DNA from: Arcicella rigui
GTDB taxonomy: Bacteria; Bacteroidota; Bacteroidia; Cytophagales; Spirosomataceae
Assembly (NCBI RefSeq): GCF_034929435.1
Contig: NZ_JAYFUM010000009.1
Location: forward strand, 1 to 64,000
DNA length: 64,000 nt
Reading direction: 5' to 3'
Below the pieces are notes generated by a model. That model was not told the origin of the DNA. It ran no database searches and worked only from the letters and a program-made list of their open reading frames with translations. This document shows, piece by piece, positions 9,086-18,429 of this stretch. The position numbers were made by a program, and so were the translations under genes. The number at the start of each line of letters is the position of its first letter. Positions within the stretch are counted from its first letter, which is position 1.

Positions 9086-9847
9086 TTAATTTGAAAATCT
9101 ATACACAAATTTTAAACTTATGGATGGTAATTTAAAAGTGCCAAAGCTTTCTTCGCTTCCTTGTTTGATGGTTGGGTTAATAATATTGTTTACCAAAATA
9201 TTACCGATAGGATTACTGGCTGATACTTTAGTTTTAGTGTATAGATTAATTTGATAATTAAGTTCCGGATTTAAAAAAAGCTTTTCAGACTTTCCTATTT
9301 TGATAGAAAAGCCCAATAAAAAGCCTAATTGAATTGGATTTACATTAGGAGTAAGTAGGGTATTTTCAAAAAAATTCTGGACTATGGGTCTATCAAGTAA
9401 ATCATCAAGGTCGTTTTGGAGGGCTAATTGATCTCCAAAATTATATTTTTCAAAAAGTTCTTTTGGCGTGGCAGGTAAAGTGAAATGTTGAAATTGAATA
9501 TTTACGCCCGAATATAATTTTCTTTTTTTCCCGAAATAATAATTCATCCCAACTTCAAATACAGAACCATTTTTCATTTTATCTTTGATAAACCGCTGTC
9601 TTTCAGCTTGATTCTCGTCTTTTGCAGGTAAAGCATTTGTTGCCAAAACAGTATAATTCCTTGACAATTGTCCTAATCCAAAATAAGAAGACAAACCAAT
9701 TGGACTAATAAACTCAATACCCAAAGCGTGCTGTATCGGAAATTGTGTTTTTATACTTATTTGTGTTTCCCAGTCTGATTCTTCTTGTGCAGTACAGAGG
9801 AAAGGACAGAAAGAAAGGAAAAGTAGGATTATTCTTGATAATTTCAT
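9086..9847 (-). CDS. Probable outer-membrane beta-barrel protein
   Basis: 253 residues with signal peptide (MKLSRIILLFLSFCPFLCTAQ) and a mature chain of alternating amphipathic strands (for example VFEVGMNYYFGKKRKLYSGV, QLGFLLGFSIKIGKSEKLFL) ending in a strand SLKFVYRFSN typical of outer-membrane barrels. It is the last gene of the export module, 25 bases after the ABC ATPase stop. Specific function not recognised; a plausible role is an accessory outer-membrane component of the exporter. Confidence 0.6.
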   Translation of the reverse strand: MKLSRIILLFLSFCPFLCTAQEESDWETQISIKTQFPIQHALGIEFISPIGLSSYFGLGQLSRNYTVLATNALPAKDENQAERQRFIKDKMKNGSVFEVGMNYYFGKKRKLYSGVNIQFQHFTLPATPKELFEKYNFGDQLALQNDLDDLLDRPIVQNFFENTLLTPNVNPIQLGFLLGFSIKIGKSEKLFLNPELNYQINLYTKTKVSASNPIGNILVNNIINPTIKQGSEESFGTFKLPSISLKFVYRFSN

Positions 9848-9872
9848 CTTAAACCATGTGATTTTAAATACT

Positions 9873-10553
9873 TCATTTTAATAATACTCCATCTTGTAAT
9901 TCAATAATTCTATCACAATTAGCAGCAAAATCATCATCGTGGGTGACCGCTATAATGGTTTGTCCTCTTTCTTTTGCGAGTTCTTTAAAAATTTCAAAGA
10001 CAATCTGGGTATTTTTAGAGTCAAGATTACCCGTTGGCTCATCCCCCATAATAATTGCTGGGTCGTTGATTAAAGCACGAGCGATAGCCACTCTTTGCTG
10101 TTGACCACCCGATAATTTATTTGCTTGTTTTTCTGCTTGTTCTTTTAAACCTAACAAATTGAGGTTTTCCATTGCTTTGGCTCTGATTTCATCATAAGAT
10201 TTTGTTTTTAGTTTTAAAGCAGGCAACATCACATTGTCGATAACAGAAAACTCGGGCAATAAATAATGAAATTGAAAAACAAAGCCAATATTTGAATTAC
10301 GGAATGCAGCTAATTCATTTTGTTTTTTTCCTGTAAGCAAGACGTTATTGATAAAAAGTTCACCTTGATAATCGGTGTCCATAGTAGAAAGAATATACAA
10401 TAAAGTAGATTTTCCAGAGCCAGATTTCCCAATTAAGGATAAAAACTCTCCTTTTTTTACTTCAAATGATAAATCTTTAAGTACTTGAAACTTATTGGGT
10501 ACGTAAAAGTACTTTTGTAAATGATTTACGCTGAGTGCGATTGTCTCTTTCAT
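9873..10553 (-). CDS. ABC transporter ATP-binding protein (LolD/MacB type)
   Basis: 226 residues. Walker A GKSGSGKST (42-50), Q-loop VFQFHYLLPEFS, signature LSGGQQQR, Walker B IIMGDEPTG and H-loop VTHDD are all intact. Short length and the LLPEFSVIDNVMLP segment place it with LolD/MacB/FtsE-like ATPases that drive mechanotransmission rather than classical import. It starts 9 bases downstream of the permease stop, and with the permease, HlyD adaptor and TolC channel forms a tripartite exporter. Confidence 0.9.
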   Translation of the reverse strand: MKETIALSVNHLQKYFYVPNKFQVLKDLSFEVKKGEFLSLIGKSGSGKSTLLYILSTMDTDYQGELFINNVLLTGKKQNELAAFRNSNIGFVFQFHYLLPEFSVIDNVMLPALKLKTKSYDEIRAKAMENLNLLGLKEQAEKQANKLSGGQQQRVAIARALINDPAIIMGDEPTGNLDSKNTQIVFEIFKELAKERGQTIIAVTHDDDFAANCDRIIELQDGVLLK

Positions 10554-10562
10554 AAAATAGTT

Positions 10563-11807
10563 TTATCCACGAATAATTTCTACGGGGTCAATTTTTGAGG
10601 CTTTTTTTGCTGGTAAATAACCCGCTACGAAGGTGGTCATTAACCCGAATACAAAAGCCAATAAATAATCTTTAGCATCGCTTGCCACAGGTAAAGTATC
10701 CAATGAAGCAATTTGAAAAGGAATTTTTCCAACCAGTAATGAAATGGTATAGCCTAAAGCCATACCCACCCAACCGCCTAAAATGCCTATTACGATAGAT
10801 TGCGAAAGAAAAATTTGGACGACATCGTTTCCGTCAAAACCCATCGCTTTTAGAATAGCGATTTCTCTAATTTTTTCATTCACCGTCATATTCATAATAT
10901 TGTAGATACCAAAACCCGCCACTAAGAGTATCGTAAGTGATACTGCAACAGCAATTATTTCTCTTAGCCCATTTGCCGCTTGGAGCTGCCCGTTGGCTTC
11001 CATCCAAGGTTCTACTTTATATTGAGTGTATTCTTTCATTTTTTGTGCTACCAGATGTGCTTTATTAAAATCTTTTACATTTATCTGAATATCACTGACG
11101 TAACTGGCATTTTTAGAGAGTAACTGCCTTGCTGCATTAATCCTTATGTAAGCTTTCTGATTATCTACACCTGCTAAGGTTGTTTCAACGATACCTACAA
11201 TTTTAAAATTCTTAGCAATCCCGTCTGCCGTTGTAACACTTATATTATCTTTCAGCGAAAGACTGAGTTTTTGGGCTAAACCTTTACCGATTAACATTCC
11301 ATCGGTTTGTGTATTAAGCATTGTCCATGAACCTTGAATTACATATTTTGCTGTTCCGAAAAGTAAATCTTCATTTTGAGTATCAATACCTGACAACAAT
11401 CCATTCACTTTTGTTGAACCATTTCTAAAAAACACATTGATATTAAGCTGCGGAGCAATACCACTTATCTCAGGTATTTTTTTTATGGCATCAATCGTTT
11501 GTTCGGCATTGATTATTCCTTCTGTATATTGGATAACTTTGGGGTTACTGATATGCACGATTGTATTATTGTTGATGTTTTTTTTCAACAAATTAGAATT
11601 ATCAACAGGCAAGTCATTATAGATTTTTATATGTGCCAAAGTGCTAAAAGCGAGGTCGGTTTGGGCATCGTTTACTCCTTTCATAAATCCATTCATAAAC
11701 ACGTACATTGAAATCCCAAAAGTTACACTCAATACTGCAATGATTGATTGTTTGATTCGTGAAGTAAGATGTGCATAAGCAATTTTAAGATTTGTTTTTT
11801 CTATCAT
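10563..11807 (-). CDS. MacB/FtsX-type ABC transporter permease
   Basis: 414 residues from ATG at 11807 (MIEKTNLKIAYAHLTSRIKQ). This start lies one base after the adaptor stop and is preferred over 11840, which would overlap the adaptor by 32 bases. One N-terminal membrane helix (about 20-40), a large periplasmic MacB_PCD-like domain (about 45-270), and three C-terminal helices with the FtsX hallmark NEKIREIAILKAMGFDGNDV. Family members move substrates from periplasm or inner membrane out, or extract lipoproteins (LolC/E). The neighbouring HlyD and TolC genes favour an efflux/secretion role. Confidence 0.88.
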   Translation of the reverse strand: MIEKTNLKIAYAHLTSRIKQSIIAVLSVTFGISMYVFMNGFMKGVNDAQTDLAFSTLAHIKIYNDLPVDNSNLLKKNINNNTIVHISNPKVIQYTEGIINAEQTIDAIKKIPEISGIAPQLNINVFFRNGSTKVNGLLSGIDTQNEDLLFGTAKYVIQGSWTMLNTQTDGMLIGKGLAQKLSLSLKDNISVTTADGIAKNFKIVGIVETTLAGVDNQKAYIRINAARQLLSKNASYVSDIQINVKDFNKAHLVAQKMKEYTQYKVEPWMEANGQLQAANGLREIIAVAVSLTILLVAGFGIYNIMNMTVNEKIREIAILKAMGFDGNDVVQIFLSQSIVIGILGGWVGMALGYTISLLVGKIPFQIASLDTLPVASDAKDYLLAFVFGLMTTFVAGYLPAKKASKIDPVEIIRG

Positions 11808-11808
11808 C

Positions 11809-12891
11809 TTATTTTCGTTTATAAATTTGGGTTGATTCATTTATTCCGCTCAATATCTCTACCCATTCGCCACTTCTTAAACCTGTCTTTACTGGCAATT
11901 CTTTCTCTTTATCTACTAAAATTTTGTTATTTGGTAATACATAAGTATTCGGGATAACAAGAGCATTGTTTTTTTGTCCTACTACAATATTCGCTTGCAG
12001 CTGTGTACCAACTAATAAAAATTCAGGCTTTTGAGTAAATTTTGCTTCAACAATAAAAGACTGCTGCTGAGTATCGAAAGCTGGATGCAATTTTGTAATG
12101 ATTGCTTCAAAAGTATTTTCTCTGAGCGTGTTTAAAGAAACCATAAGTTTTTGATTCAACTTTACTTTATGAATATCATCTTCTGAAATCAATAGTTTTA
12201 TGATATAATTTCCAGATGCCAATTTCATTAATGACTCTCCACGCCGCACTAACTCTCCTTCATTTTTAAAAACCTTCAATACTTGTGAATCATAGTCGGC
12301 TTTAATGAGATATTCACGATTATTTGAACTTTGAAGTTTTACTTGGTTTTGGGCATTATCCACATTCAGTGAAAGGGCGATCAAAGCCTCCGCCTTGTTT
12401 TTCTCTAACAATGCCAAATTATGTTCTGAAAGCTCAAATTGCAGTTTCATTCGTTCATAATCAACTTGTGAAACTGCCTTTGAAAGTACCAAAGTCTTAT
12501 ATCTTTCAAGGTTTTTTTTATCTAATGATACTTGTGCTTTTGCTTGTTCTATTTGTATATTCAATTGTGTGATTTGCGGAGAATTGGGCTTCGATTTGGC
12601 AAGTGCATCTTCAAGTATGAGCTTTGAATTTTCGAGCTGAATATCTGATGTTTCTTTATTTAACTTAAAAAGTACTTGATTTTTACGAACACTATCACCT
12701 TCCTTGAAAAAAGATGCGTCAATAAAAGCATCAGTCATTGAGCTAACTATGTACTCATCTTCAGCCTCGATACTTCCACTGGCGAAAACCGCATTAAGTA
12801 TATTTTTTCGGGCAGGAAAAGTAGATTCTACGCCTTCGCAGGCAGTCAAAAAAGTAATTGAAAGTATTACTAAAAGATATTTTATTTTCAT
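11809..12891 (-). CDS. HlyD/RND-type periplasmic adaptor lipoprotein
   Basis: 360 residues. The signal peptide ends in a lipobox (ITFLTAC, Cys about 18), so it is a predicted inner-membrane lipoprotein. A short biotinyl-lipoyl-like half near residue 40-75 (DAFIDASFFKEGDSVRKNQV) is followed by a coiled-coil hairpin (about 80-170), the second lipoyl half (YDSQVLKVFKNEGELVRRGE), and a beta-barrel domain. This is the membrane-fusion protein linking the MacB-like permease to the TolC-like channel. It overlaps the upstream TolC gene by 4 bases (ATGA), indicating translational coupling. Confidence 0.88.
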   Translation of the reverse strand: MKIKYLLVILSITFLTACEGVESTFPARKNILNAVFASGSIEAEDEYIVSSMTDAFIDASFFKEGDSVRKNQVLFKLNKETSDIQLENSKLILEDALAKSKPNSPQITQLNIQIEQAKAQVSLDKKNLERYKTLVLSKAVSQVDYERMKLQFELSEHNLALLEKNKAEALIALSLNVDNAQNQVKLQSSNNREYLIKADYDSQVLKVFKNEGELVRRGESLMKLASGNYIIKLLISEDDIHKVKLNQKLMVSLNTLRENTFEAIITKLHPAFDTQQQSFIVEAKFTQKPEFLLVGTQLQANIVVGQKNNALVIPNTYVLPNNKILVDKEKELPVKTGLRSGEWVEILSGINESTQIYKRK

Positions 12892-14195
12892 TGGATTCTT
12901 GATTTAATTGTGGCAAAACTGCTGTATAAACTAATCAATGAATTGAGGTAACTCATCTCTGCTTTGAGATAATTATCAAAAGAAATTTGATATACATCCA
13001 ACGAGACTAAGCCTTGTTCAAATTTTTTATACATCAGTTCACTATTTTCTTTTGAAATAACAAAAGATTGATAAGCAAGTACTTGAGCCGTTGAATGATA
13101 TTGCCATTCATCAAAAAGCTGCTGGTCTTTGTTGAGTGATTTATCAATTGCATCCTTCAAGGTTTGCTGTGCAAGCAAACTCTCTGTTTTGGCAATTTTT
13201 ACTTTTGTCCGAAGGGTCGTTCCCATAAAAATCGGAACATTGATGGCAATCCCAACAAAACTATAATCTGTCCAGCTCTTTTGTTGAAAAGCAATGCCAA
13301 AATCATCTCTATATTGTTGTTTTCCTGTATAGGCATTTAGGCTAATTTTAGGGAAATGGGCAGACTTTTCAAAAGCTAACTTTCTGAGGCTCAAATCATA
13401 TTGAACTTGTAATACTTTTAAATCTGCATCAGCTTTCAATACTTTCGGAAACGATATGGATGTTGGTGTTAATTCAGCTACTTCCAAAGAGGTATTTTGG
13501 CTAACTCCACATAATAAACGTAAATGACTAAGACTACTTGCCAGCAATTTTTCTGATGAATTTTTAGTGTTCTCAACATTCAGTTTATTCAGCAGTACTT
13601 GGTTGAAACTCATCTGGTCTATGAGTCCTTTGTTGAACTTGTCTTTTGTGAGTACAATAACGCTATCTAATACTTGTAAATCTTGGCTGGCGATTTTTAT
13701 CGCTTTTTTTGAAATTACAGCTGTGTAGTAATACTGAGTAATCAGAGTTGTCACTTGTTGCTGGAGTCCCTCCTTTTGACTTTCGGGGATTTCAGCGTTT
13801 AATCTTGCTACTTCAATATTTTTATTTGCCTGAAAATCTAAGATATTCCACTGCAAACCTAAACCAGTATTATAATTATATTTTTTACCAAATTGTGCAT
13901 CTATACTCTTACCGGGCTGTCCAAAAATTTCACCCGGTAAGGGAGTAGTGGCTAATTGTAAACTGGCTTGCCCCGAAAAAGTAGCCATAATCACTGGAAG
14001 TTTGGAAGCAGTACTTAATTGTAATTGGTAATTCGCCTTCATTTTTTGCAGTCGAATCAAGTTTATATCTGCATTATTCTTTAAGCCCAGCTGAATTGCT
14101 TGTTCAACATCTTGCAGTAAAATTTTACTTTCATTCTGTGCTACACTCTGAAAACCGAGTAACAATAAAACTATTTGTGCCAACATTTCTTTCAT
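12888..14195 (-). CDS. TolC-family outer-membrane efflux channel
   Basis: 435 residues from the ATG at 14195 (MKEMLAQIVLLL), which gives a 4-base ATGA overlap with the upstream DUF2147 gene and a clean signal peptide ending SVAQ. The mature protein has the duplicated OEP pattern: long amphipathic helices and two GLxW/Y-like strand regions (YNTGLGLQWNILDF, YSFVGIAINVPIFMG). It should form the trimeric outer-membrane tunnel of the exporter. ATGA overlaps on both sides imply tight co-translation. Confidence 0.9.
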   Translation of the reverse strand: MKEMLAQIVLLLLGFQSVAQNESKILLQDVEQAIQLGLKNNADINLIRLQKMKANYQLQLSTASKLPVIMATFSGQASLQLATTPLPGEIFGQPGKSIDAQFGKKYNYNTGLGLQWNILDFQANKNIEVARLNAEIPESQKEGLQQQVTTLITQYYYTAVISKKAIKIASQDLQVLDSVIVLTKDKFNKGLIDQMSFNQVLLNKLNVENTKNSSEKLLASSLSHLRLLCGVSQNTSLEVAELTPTSISFPKVLKADADLKVLQVQYDLSLRKLAFEKSAHFPKISLNAYTGKQQYRDDFGIAFQQKSWTDYSFVGIAINVPIFMGTTLRTKVKIAKTESLLAQQTLKDAIDKSLNKDQQLFDEWQYHSTAQVLAYQSFVISKENSELMYKKFEQGLVSLDVYQISFDNYLKAEMSYLNSLISLYSSFATIKSRIQ

Positions 14196-14590
14196 AATCT
14201 TTTCCAAATTTTAGTTGATGAAAGAAAGCCTTTTTTTACCGTTACCATTAAATCTTTACCGTTATCGGCTATTTTCATTTCACAGGCGGCTGTTTGCTCT
14301 TTCAAAGGACTATAAATACTCCCTCCGATCCATTTTTGATTTTCGTAAACAAGGTTCGAGACGATTGTCATGCCTAAAATTGACCTCCCCTTTTCTTTAT
14401 TTTGGGCGGCGTTCGGATTAACCCATACTACTTTGCCAAAATATTTCCCAGATTTTTGATACATTTCTACCCTTGCATTTCCTTGTTCGTTGAGGTAAAT
14501 CCCAATAATTTTATCTCCCTCAGATTGATAGGGCATGGAACGAAAACCTGTGAATACGAAAAACACCAATAAAATTTTTATTTTATTCAT
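14192..14590 (-). CDS. DUF2147 family exported protein
   Basis: 132 residues from ATG at 14590 (MNKIKILLVFFVFTGF), chosen because it begins a hydrophobic signal-like segment; an upstream start at 14701 adds an unlikely 37-residue extension. The mature part follows the DUF2147 pattern: GIYLNEQGNARVEMYQKSGKYFGKVVWVN, GRSILGMTIV, W-x-GG-x-IYSP and a terminal KIWKRL strand (fragments given separately). The family folds as a lipocalin-like domain of unknown function. Placement between the barrel and TolC genes suggests a periplasmic accessory of the export module. Confidence 0.8.
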   Translation of the reverse strand: MNKIKILLVFFVFTGFRSMPYQSEGDKIIGIYLNEQGNARVEMYQKSGKYFGKVVWVNPNAAQNKEKGRSILGMTIVSNLVYENQKWIGGSIYSPLKEQTAACEMKIADNGKDLMVTVKKGFLSSTKIWKRL

Positions 14591-14687
14591 TATTATTGAA
14601 TTAAGTTGATGAAAAAAATTCCCATCTGTGAAACAGAAAGTATCACAGGAAAACATTGAACTCTTATACCAAAAGTTGAATCGAATA

Positions 14688-15659
14688 TCAATCAAAGCCA
14701 AGCCAATCTAAGCCCGATGGGTCGGTTTTCTTGGCATCAGAGCCTCTGAGTGAAAATTGAATACCCAAAGAAAAATATGATTGAGGCTTTATGGATGATT
14801 CAAAATAGGGATTTTTAGCTTGAAATAAGTCACTTTTTGTATCTGAAATTGTGACAGAATTTTTGAAGAGCAATCCTGATTCAAGTATAAAAGACAAACC
14901 CTTTATGCTATACGCAGACTTTAAACCAAGCCTTAAAGCCCGATTGCGGAGGAGTACTCTTGATTCTGAATTAAGAAAATTACTTTTGTCGGTATTAAAG
15001 TAAGAGAGACCTCCAGCAGGTTTTAAATTAGCCTGAAAAAACCATTCATTCGTTGGATGATAACTAAAATTTGCACTTAATGGCAACATCAAATTGAGTT
15101 TAGTTTTCGCTGAAAAATTATGGCTCAGACCCAACAAAGGAATGGGCAGTCCATAACCCAATGTATAGTTATATGTTCCCCCAAAAGTATAGGAAGTATT
15201 GTTCGTTTTGGTGATTCTATAAAGTAATAAGGCGGTTGGCAAAATGCTGATATTTTCTTTTATCGTAAAGGCATCCTCAAAAATATTAAAGCGTAAGGAG
15301 GCTATCAGTACATTTTCACCCCTACTTGTGCGAATCAATGACGAGCCTAAGCTTATGTCATGGAATGTTCTTTTTTCAAAATAGGGATTCATCTGCATTT
15401 GGGTTTGTCCGTACATTCCATGCACAAGAACCGCCATAAAGGATGGTTTATCGACCTTTGTATTTTGCCGTAATTTGGCAAAAACTGGAAGTACAAAACC
15501 GATTTTAATAGCACTTTTTTGATACTCTCCTACGCTATCTTTTAATTCAGTATTGCCTACATAATCATTTTTTAAAATTAATCTCGGAGAAAAAGCTTGT
15601 CCAAGACATGATGTTGAACACAACAAGGCGACCGCCCAAATAAGATACTTATTCGACAT
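14688..15659 (-). CDS. Outer-membrane beta-barrel protein (DUF6268-like)
   Basis: 323 residues from ATG at 15659 (MSNKYLIWAVALLCSTSC), which begins a signal peptide ending CLGQ. The mature chain is a series of amphipathic strands (GTYNYTLGYGLPIPLLGLSH, FSYHPTNEWFFQANLKPAGG, YFSLGIQFSLRG), matching the style of a DUF6268-type Bacteroidota barrel; the exact family is uncertain. It is part of the regulator-lipoprotein-exporter array, with 97 bases before DUF2147. Confidence 0.65.
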   Translation of the reverse strand: MSNKYLIWAVALLCSTSCLGQAFSPRLILKNDYVGNTELKDSVGEYQKSAIKIGFVLPVFAKLRQNTKVDKPSFMAVLVHGMYGQTQMQMNPYFEKRTFHDISLGSSLIRTSRGENVLIASLRFNIFEDAFTIKENISILPTALLLYRITKTNNTSYTFGGTYNYTLGYGLPIPLLGLSHNFSAKTKLNLMLPLSANFSYHPTNEWFFQANLKPAGGLSYFNTDKSNFLNSESRVLLRNRALRLGLKSAYSIKGLSFILESGLLFKNSVTISDTKSDLFQAKNPYFESSIKPQSYFSLGIQFSLRGSDAKKTDPSGLDWLGFD

Positions 15660-15747
15660 TTTTTGAGGTTTTAGAATAATTTGGAATAATTCAATTGTAA
15701 CTGTACCCAACAGCTTTTAGGTTTAAAATTGCTTTCCTTTTGGTAAA

Positions 15748-15774
15748 GGAAGCGTCTCTAATAGAAACGCTTCC
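15748..15774 (-). terminator. Weak intrinsic hairpin downstream of the lipoprotein gene
   Basis: GGAAGCGT (15748-15755) pairs with ACGCTTCC (15767-15774), extended by TCT/AGA across one mismatch. Only a short T run follows on the minus strand, so it may attenuate transcription rather than stop it. Confidence 0.45.
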
Positions 15775-15804
15775 AGGCAATACAAGGGTTAGGTTAATCT
15801 GTTT

Positions 15805-16530
15805 TTAGTCTAATTGAATCGTGTAAGTTGCTCCATTTACCGTTATAGTAGCAGAATCATTTCCATTGAAAACAATATTGCCAGAAAATTTATACGCTTT
15901 ACTCATATAAATTACTTCTAAATTTACACTGGCTGTTCCTGAAAGAATCTCTGCCGTTACTTTATTAAGGTTGATATTTTTGACAATAACACTTGTTTTA
16001 CTATCAAATTCTTTGGCATTTGCCAATGTATAATCTTGGCTACCAGTGCGGTTATATTCACCATTCAAAACGGCATTATCTGCCTGAACCTCTAAGCCAG
16101 TTATCGAAAAAGAAGATTGAGCTGTATCATCGCTTTCCATTCGGTTGGTATCATAAGTACCTTTCAAATTGTGGGTATAGGTAAAAGCCTGTGGAAGTTT
16201 AGCAGCAGTACAATTCAATAAATAAGTAGCGTTTATTGAGTAATTGTATGAATAATTGTTGGTGCTTTCATCGGCAGTAAAATTATTTTGATAGCCCTGT
16301 CCACAATTAATCGTAGGAGCTTCGGTATAAACCTTTGTCGATTTTGCCTTTTCAGAAGCCTCTGTGATATTGGACACTAAACCATAGCTTTCTGAAGAAA
16401 TTGCTTTACTGATTATCTCAACCGCTTCATCAGTAGATACTCCTTCTATTATTTCGCTTTCGTTTTTTTTGCAAGACAATACAAATAGACCCAACAATAG
16501 TATTAGACACAATTTCCAATATGTGGTCAT
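15805..16530 (-). CDS. Lipoprotein of unknown function
   Basis: 241 residues from ATG at 16530 (MTTYWKLCLILLLGLFVLSC), which places the lipobox Cys at residue 20; an alternative start at 16557 adds nine residues. After a Lys/Glu-rich linker the chain is Thr/Ser/Asn-rich and beta-like (NYSYNYSINATYLLNC, FKSGNIVFNGNDSATITVN-like end), with no recognised family. It sits directly downstream of the LytTR pair and upstream of the barrel, so it may be the first structural gene of the regulated module. Confidence 0.65.
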   Translation of the reverse strand: MTTYWKLCLILLLGLFVLSCKKNESEIIEGVSTDEAVEIISKAISSESYGLVSNITEASEKAKSTKVYTEAPTINCGQGYQNNFTADESTNNYSYNYSINATYLLNCTAAKLPQAFTYTHNLKGTYDTNRMESDDTAQSSFSITGLEVQADNAVLNGEYNRTGSQDYTLANAKEFDSKTSVIVKNINLNKVTAEILSGTASVNLEVIYMSKAYKFSGNIVFNGNDSATITVNGATYTIQLD

Positions 16531-16665
16531 TTGTTGATTTTCAATTGTTATTTTCATCGTAATTAGCTTTGTTTTTGTGATTACGATTCAAAAATAAATA
16601 GCCATTTTGATTAAAAATCCGACAAAGCAATAGAATGGACATTTTGGGCGGTGAACCTGTCAGAT

Positions 16666-17427
16666 TCAAACCTCAAACCATTTTAAAAATTCTGAGGCTT
16701 TGGTTTTGCTAATAATAATATTCTCAGGCGTATCACTTTTCAATTTCACCAACAATTTTCTTCCTAAGTATTGATGAACAACCGAAATGGAATTTCGATG
16801 AATGATAAATTGGCGATTTGCCCGATAAAACAATTTATTGGATAATTGCTTTTCTAAGGCATCCAAAGTATGGCTTGTTTGAAAGATTTTATTTTGAAGT
16901 GTATAAAACTTTGTATCGCCTTCGGTTGAATAAATAAAACTTATTTCCTCGGTTTTTATCGGGATAATTTTATCTTGTTGATGTACCAAAAAAGTAGTTT
17001 TATGGCTCTGGCTCAACTCTTCCAATACTCGTTCAATTTTTTGATAGTAAACTTGGCTTTCGCTGAAATAATCTTTGATTGCCCTAAATTTATTGATTGA
17101 TTTTTTCAATTGTTCTTCATCAATGGGCTTCAAAAGATAGTCGATGCTATTGGCTTCAAAAGCATTAATGGCATACTGGTTAAAAGCTGTACAAAAAATA
17201 ATAGGAGTTTTAACCGATACTTTTTTAAAAATATCAAAACATAAACCATCTGCCAGTTGTATATCTGAAAAAATCAGTGTAGGCTCTTGATTTTTCTGAA
17301 ACCATTCAATCGCTGATTTTACTGAAAAAAGACAAGCCACTATTTCAGCTTCTGGTATTATTTCCACAATCATTCTCTGCAATTCTCTTGCAGCTTTTAC
17401 TTCATCTTCAAGTATTAGAATTTGCAT
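16666..17427 (-). CDS. LytTR-family response regulator
   Basis: 253 residues. Receiver domain with acidic pocket E7-D8-E9, phospho-acceptor D55 (FSDIQLADG), conserved T80 and K100 (LLKPID). It is followed by a LytTR DNA-binding domain from about 150 (FLVHQQDKIIPIKTEEI, FYRANRQFIIHRNSI). LytTR regulators bind imperfect direct repeats upstream of target operons. It starts 6 bases after the kinase stop, forming a two-gene system; adjacency suggests control of the exporter module downstream. Confidence 0.9.
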   Translation of the reverse strand: MQILILEDEVKAARELQRMIVEIIPEAEIVACLFSVKSAIEWFQKNQEPTLIFSDIQLADGLCFDIFKKVSVKTPIIFCTAFNQYAINAFEANSIDYLLKPIDEEQLKKSINKFRAIKDYFSESQVYYQKIERVLEELSQSHKTTFLVHQQDKIIPIKTEEISFIYSTEGDTKFYTLQNKIFQTSHTLDALEKQLSNKLFYRANRQFIIHRNSISVVHQYLGRKLLVKLKSDTPENIIISKTKASEFLKWFEV

Positions 17428-17433
17428 TTGCTA

Positions 17434-18429
17434 TTAATTTTTAATCAGTGGAATACTTACTTTAAAATAGTTTTCGGTAACTTCTATCTCAATATTTTTA
17501 CCCAAGAGTAATAAATATCGTTCTCTGATATTGGTCAATCCTTTACCAGTACTTTCTTCAACAGAAGATTTACTTTGTAGGGTATTTTTCACAACTAACA
17601 TTTCTTTATCTTGACAAAAAATTTGAATTTCCAAAGGGCTGTCTTGTGCTACGATATTGTGCTTGATGGCATTCTCAATCAATATTTGAAGACAAATCGG
17701 GGGTAATTTGTAGCTCAGATACGCTGCTGGAATGTCTAAATCGACCTTCAAAGCATCTTCAAAGCGTTCGTGAAGTATGTGCAAATATGATTTTGTAAAG
17801 TTTAATTCCTCCTCCAATGACACTAAAGATGCCTGATTGGTATCTAATAAATATCTAAAAACGTTACTAAATTGAACAACATAGTTTTTCGTAGCTTTAT
17901 CGCTGGCTATGCTATGTAAGGTATTGAGTGCATTAAACAAAAAATGCGGACTCAACTGCTGTTGAAGGGCAATAAGCCGAGCTTCTATTTGTTCCTTTTT
18001 AATTTGTTCAGCTTCTTCTTTGAGTTTATATTTTTCTTCTGTAATATAAATTATATAAGTAATAACCATTATAAAGCCAGCCACCAAAACCGCTCTAATA
18101 AGAATAAAAACACTTACTTTATTAACCGGGTACTGAAGCAATATTGGGAAATACGCAGGAAAACTAAGTATGAGAAAAAACCCAATAATTGAAACCCCGA
18201 CACTACTTCCGATACTAATCAAGACTTTTGTATATAAACTTTGTGAATGCTTTTGGTAAACAAGCCATTGTACAAAAAGCCATATTAATATCACGTGTAG
18301 AAACGAAATAGCAAAGTTTGCCCACGAAGGAAAATAGTCTAAGGGGGCATTTGGTTTTGGCAAAAAAACCAATGCCCCGATAAAGATAGAAATTGAGATT
18401 CCAGCAATAATATTTTTTGACTTCCACAT
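17434..18429 (-). CDS. LytS/YehU-type sensor histidine kinase
   Basis: 331 residues from ATG at 18429 (MWKSKNIIAG); the start at 18561 adds a Cys-rich extension with no family support. Four predicted membrane helices (about 7-25, 38-57, 68-92, 107-129), a short coiled coil, then the His_kinase domain with QLSPHFLFNALNTLHS (H162 as phosphorylation site), N-box LIENAIKHN and G-box TGKGLTNIRERY. No large extracellular sensor domain, so the stimulus is probably sensed within the membrane. Confidence 0.9.
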   Translation of the reverse strand: MWKSKNIIAGISISIFIGALVFLPKPNAPLDYFPSWANFAISFLHVILIWLFVQWLVYQKHSQSLYTKVLISIGSSVGVSIIGFFLILSFPAYFPILLQYPVNKVSVFILIRAVLVAGFIMVITYIIYITEEKYKLKEEAEQIKKEQIEARLIALQQQLSPHFLFNALNTLHSIASDKATKNYVVQFSNVFRYLLDTNQASLVSLEEELNFTKSYLHILHERFEDALKVDLDIPAAYLSYKLPPICLQILIENAIKHNIVAQDSPLEIQIFCQDKEMLVVKNTLQSKSSVEESTGKGLTNIRERYLLLLGKNIEIEVTENYFKVSIPLIKN

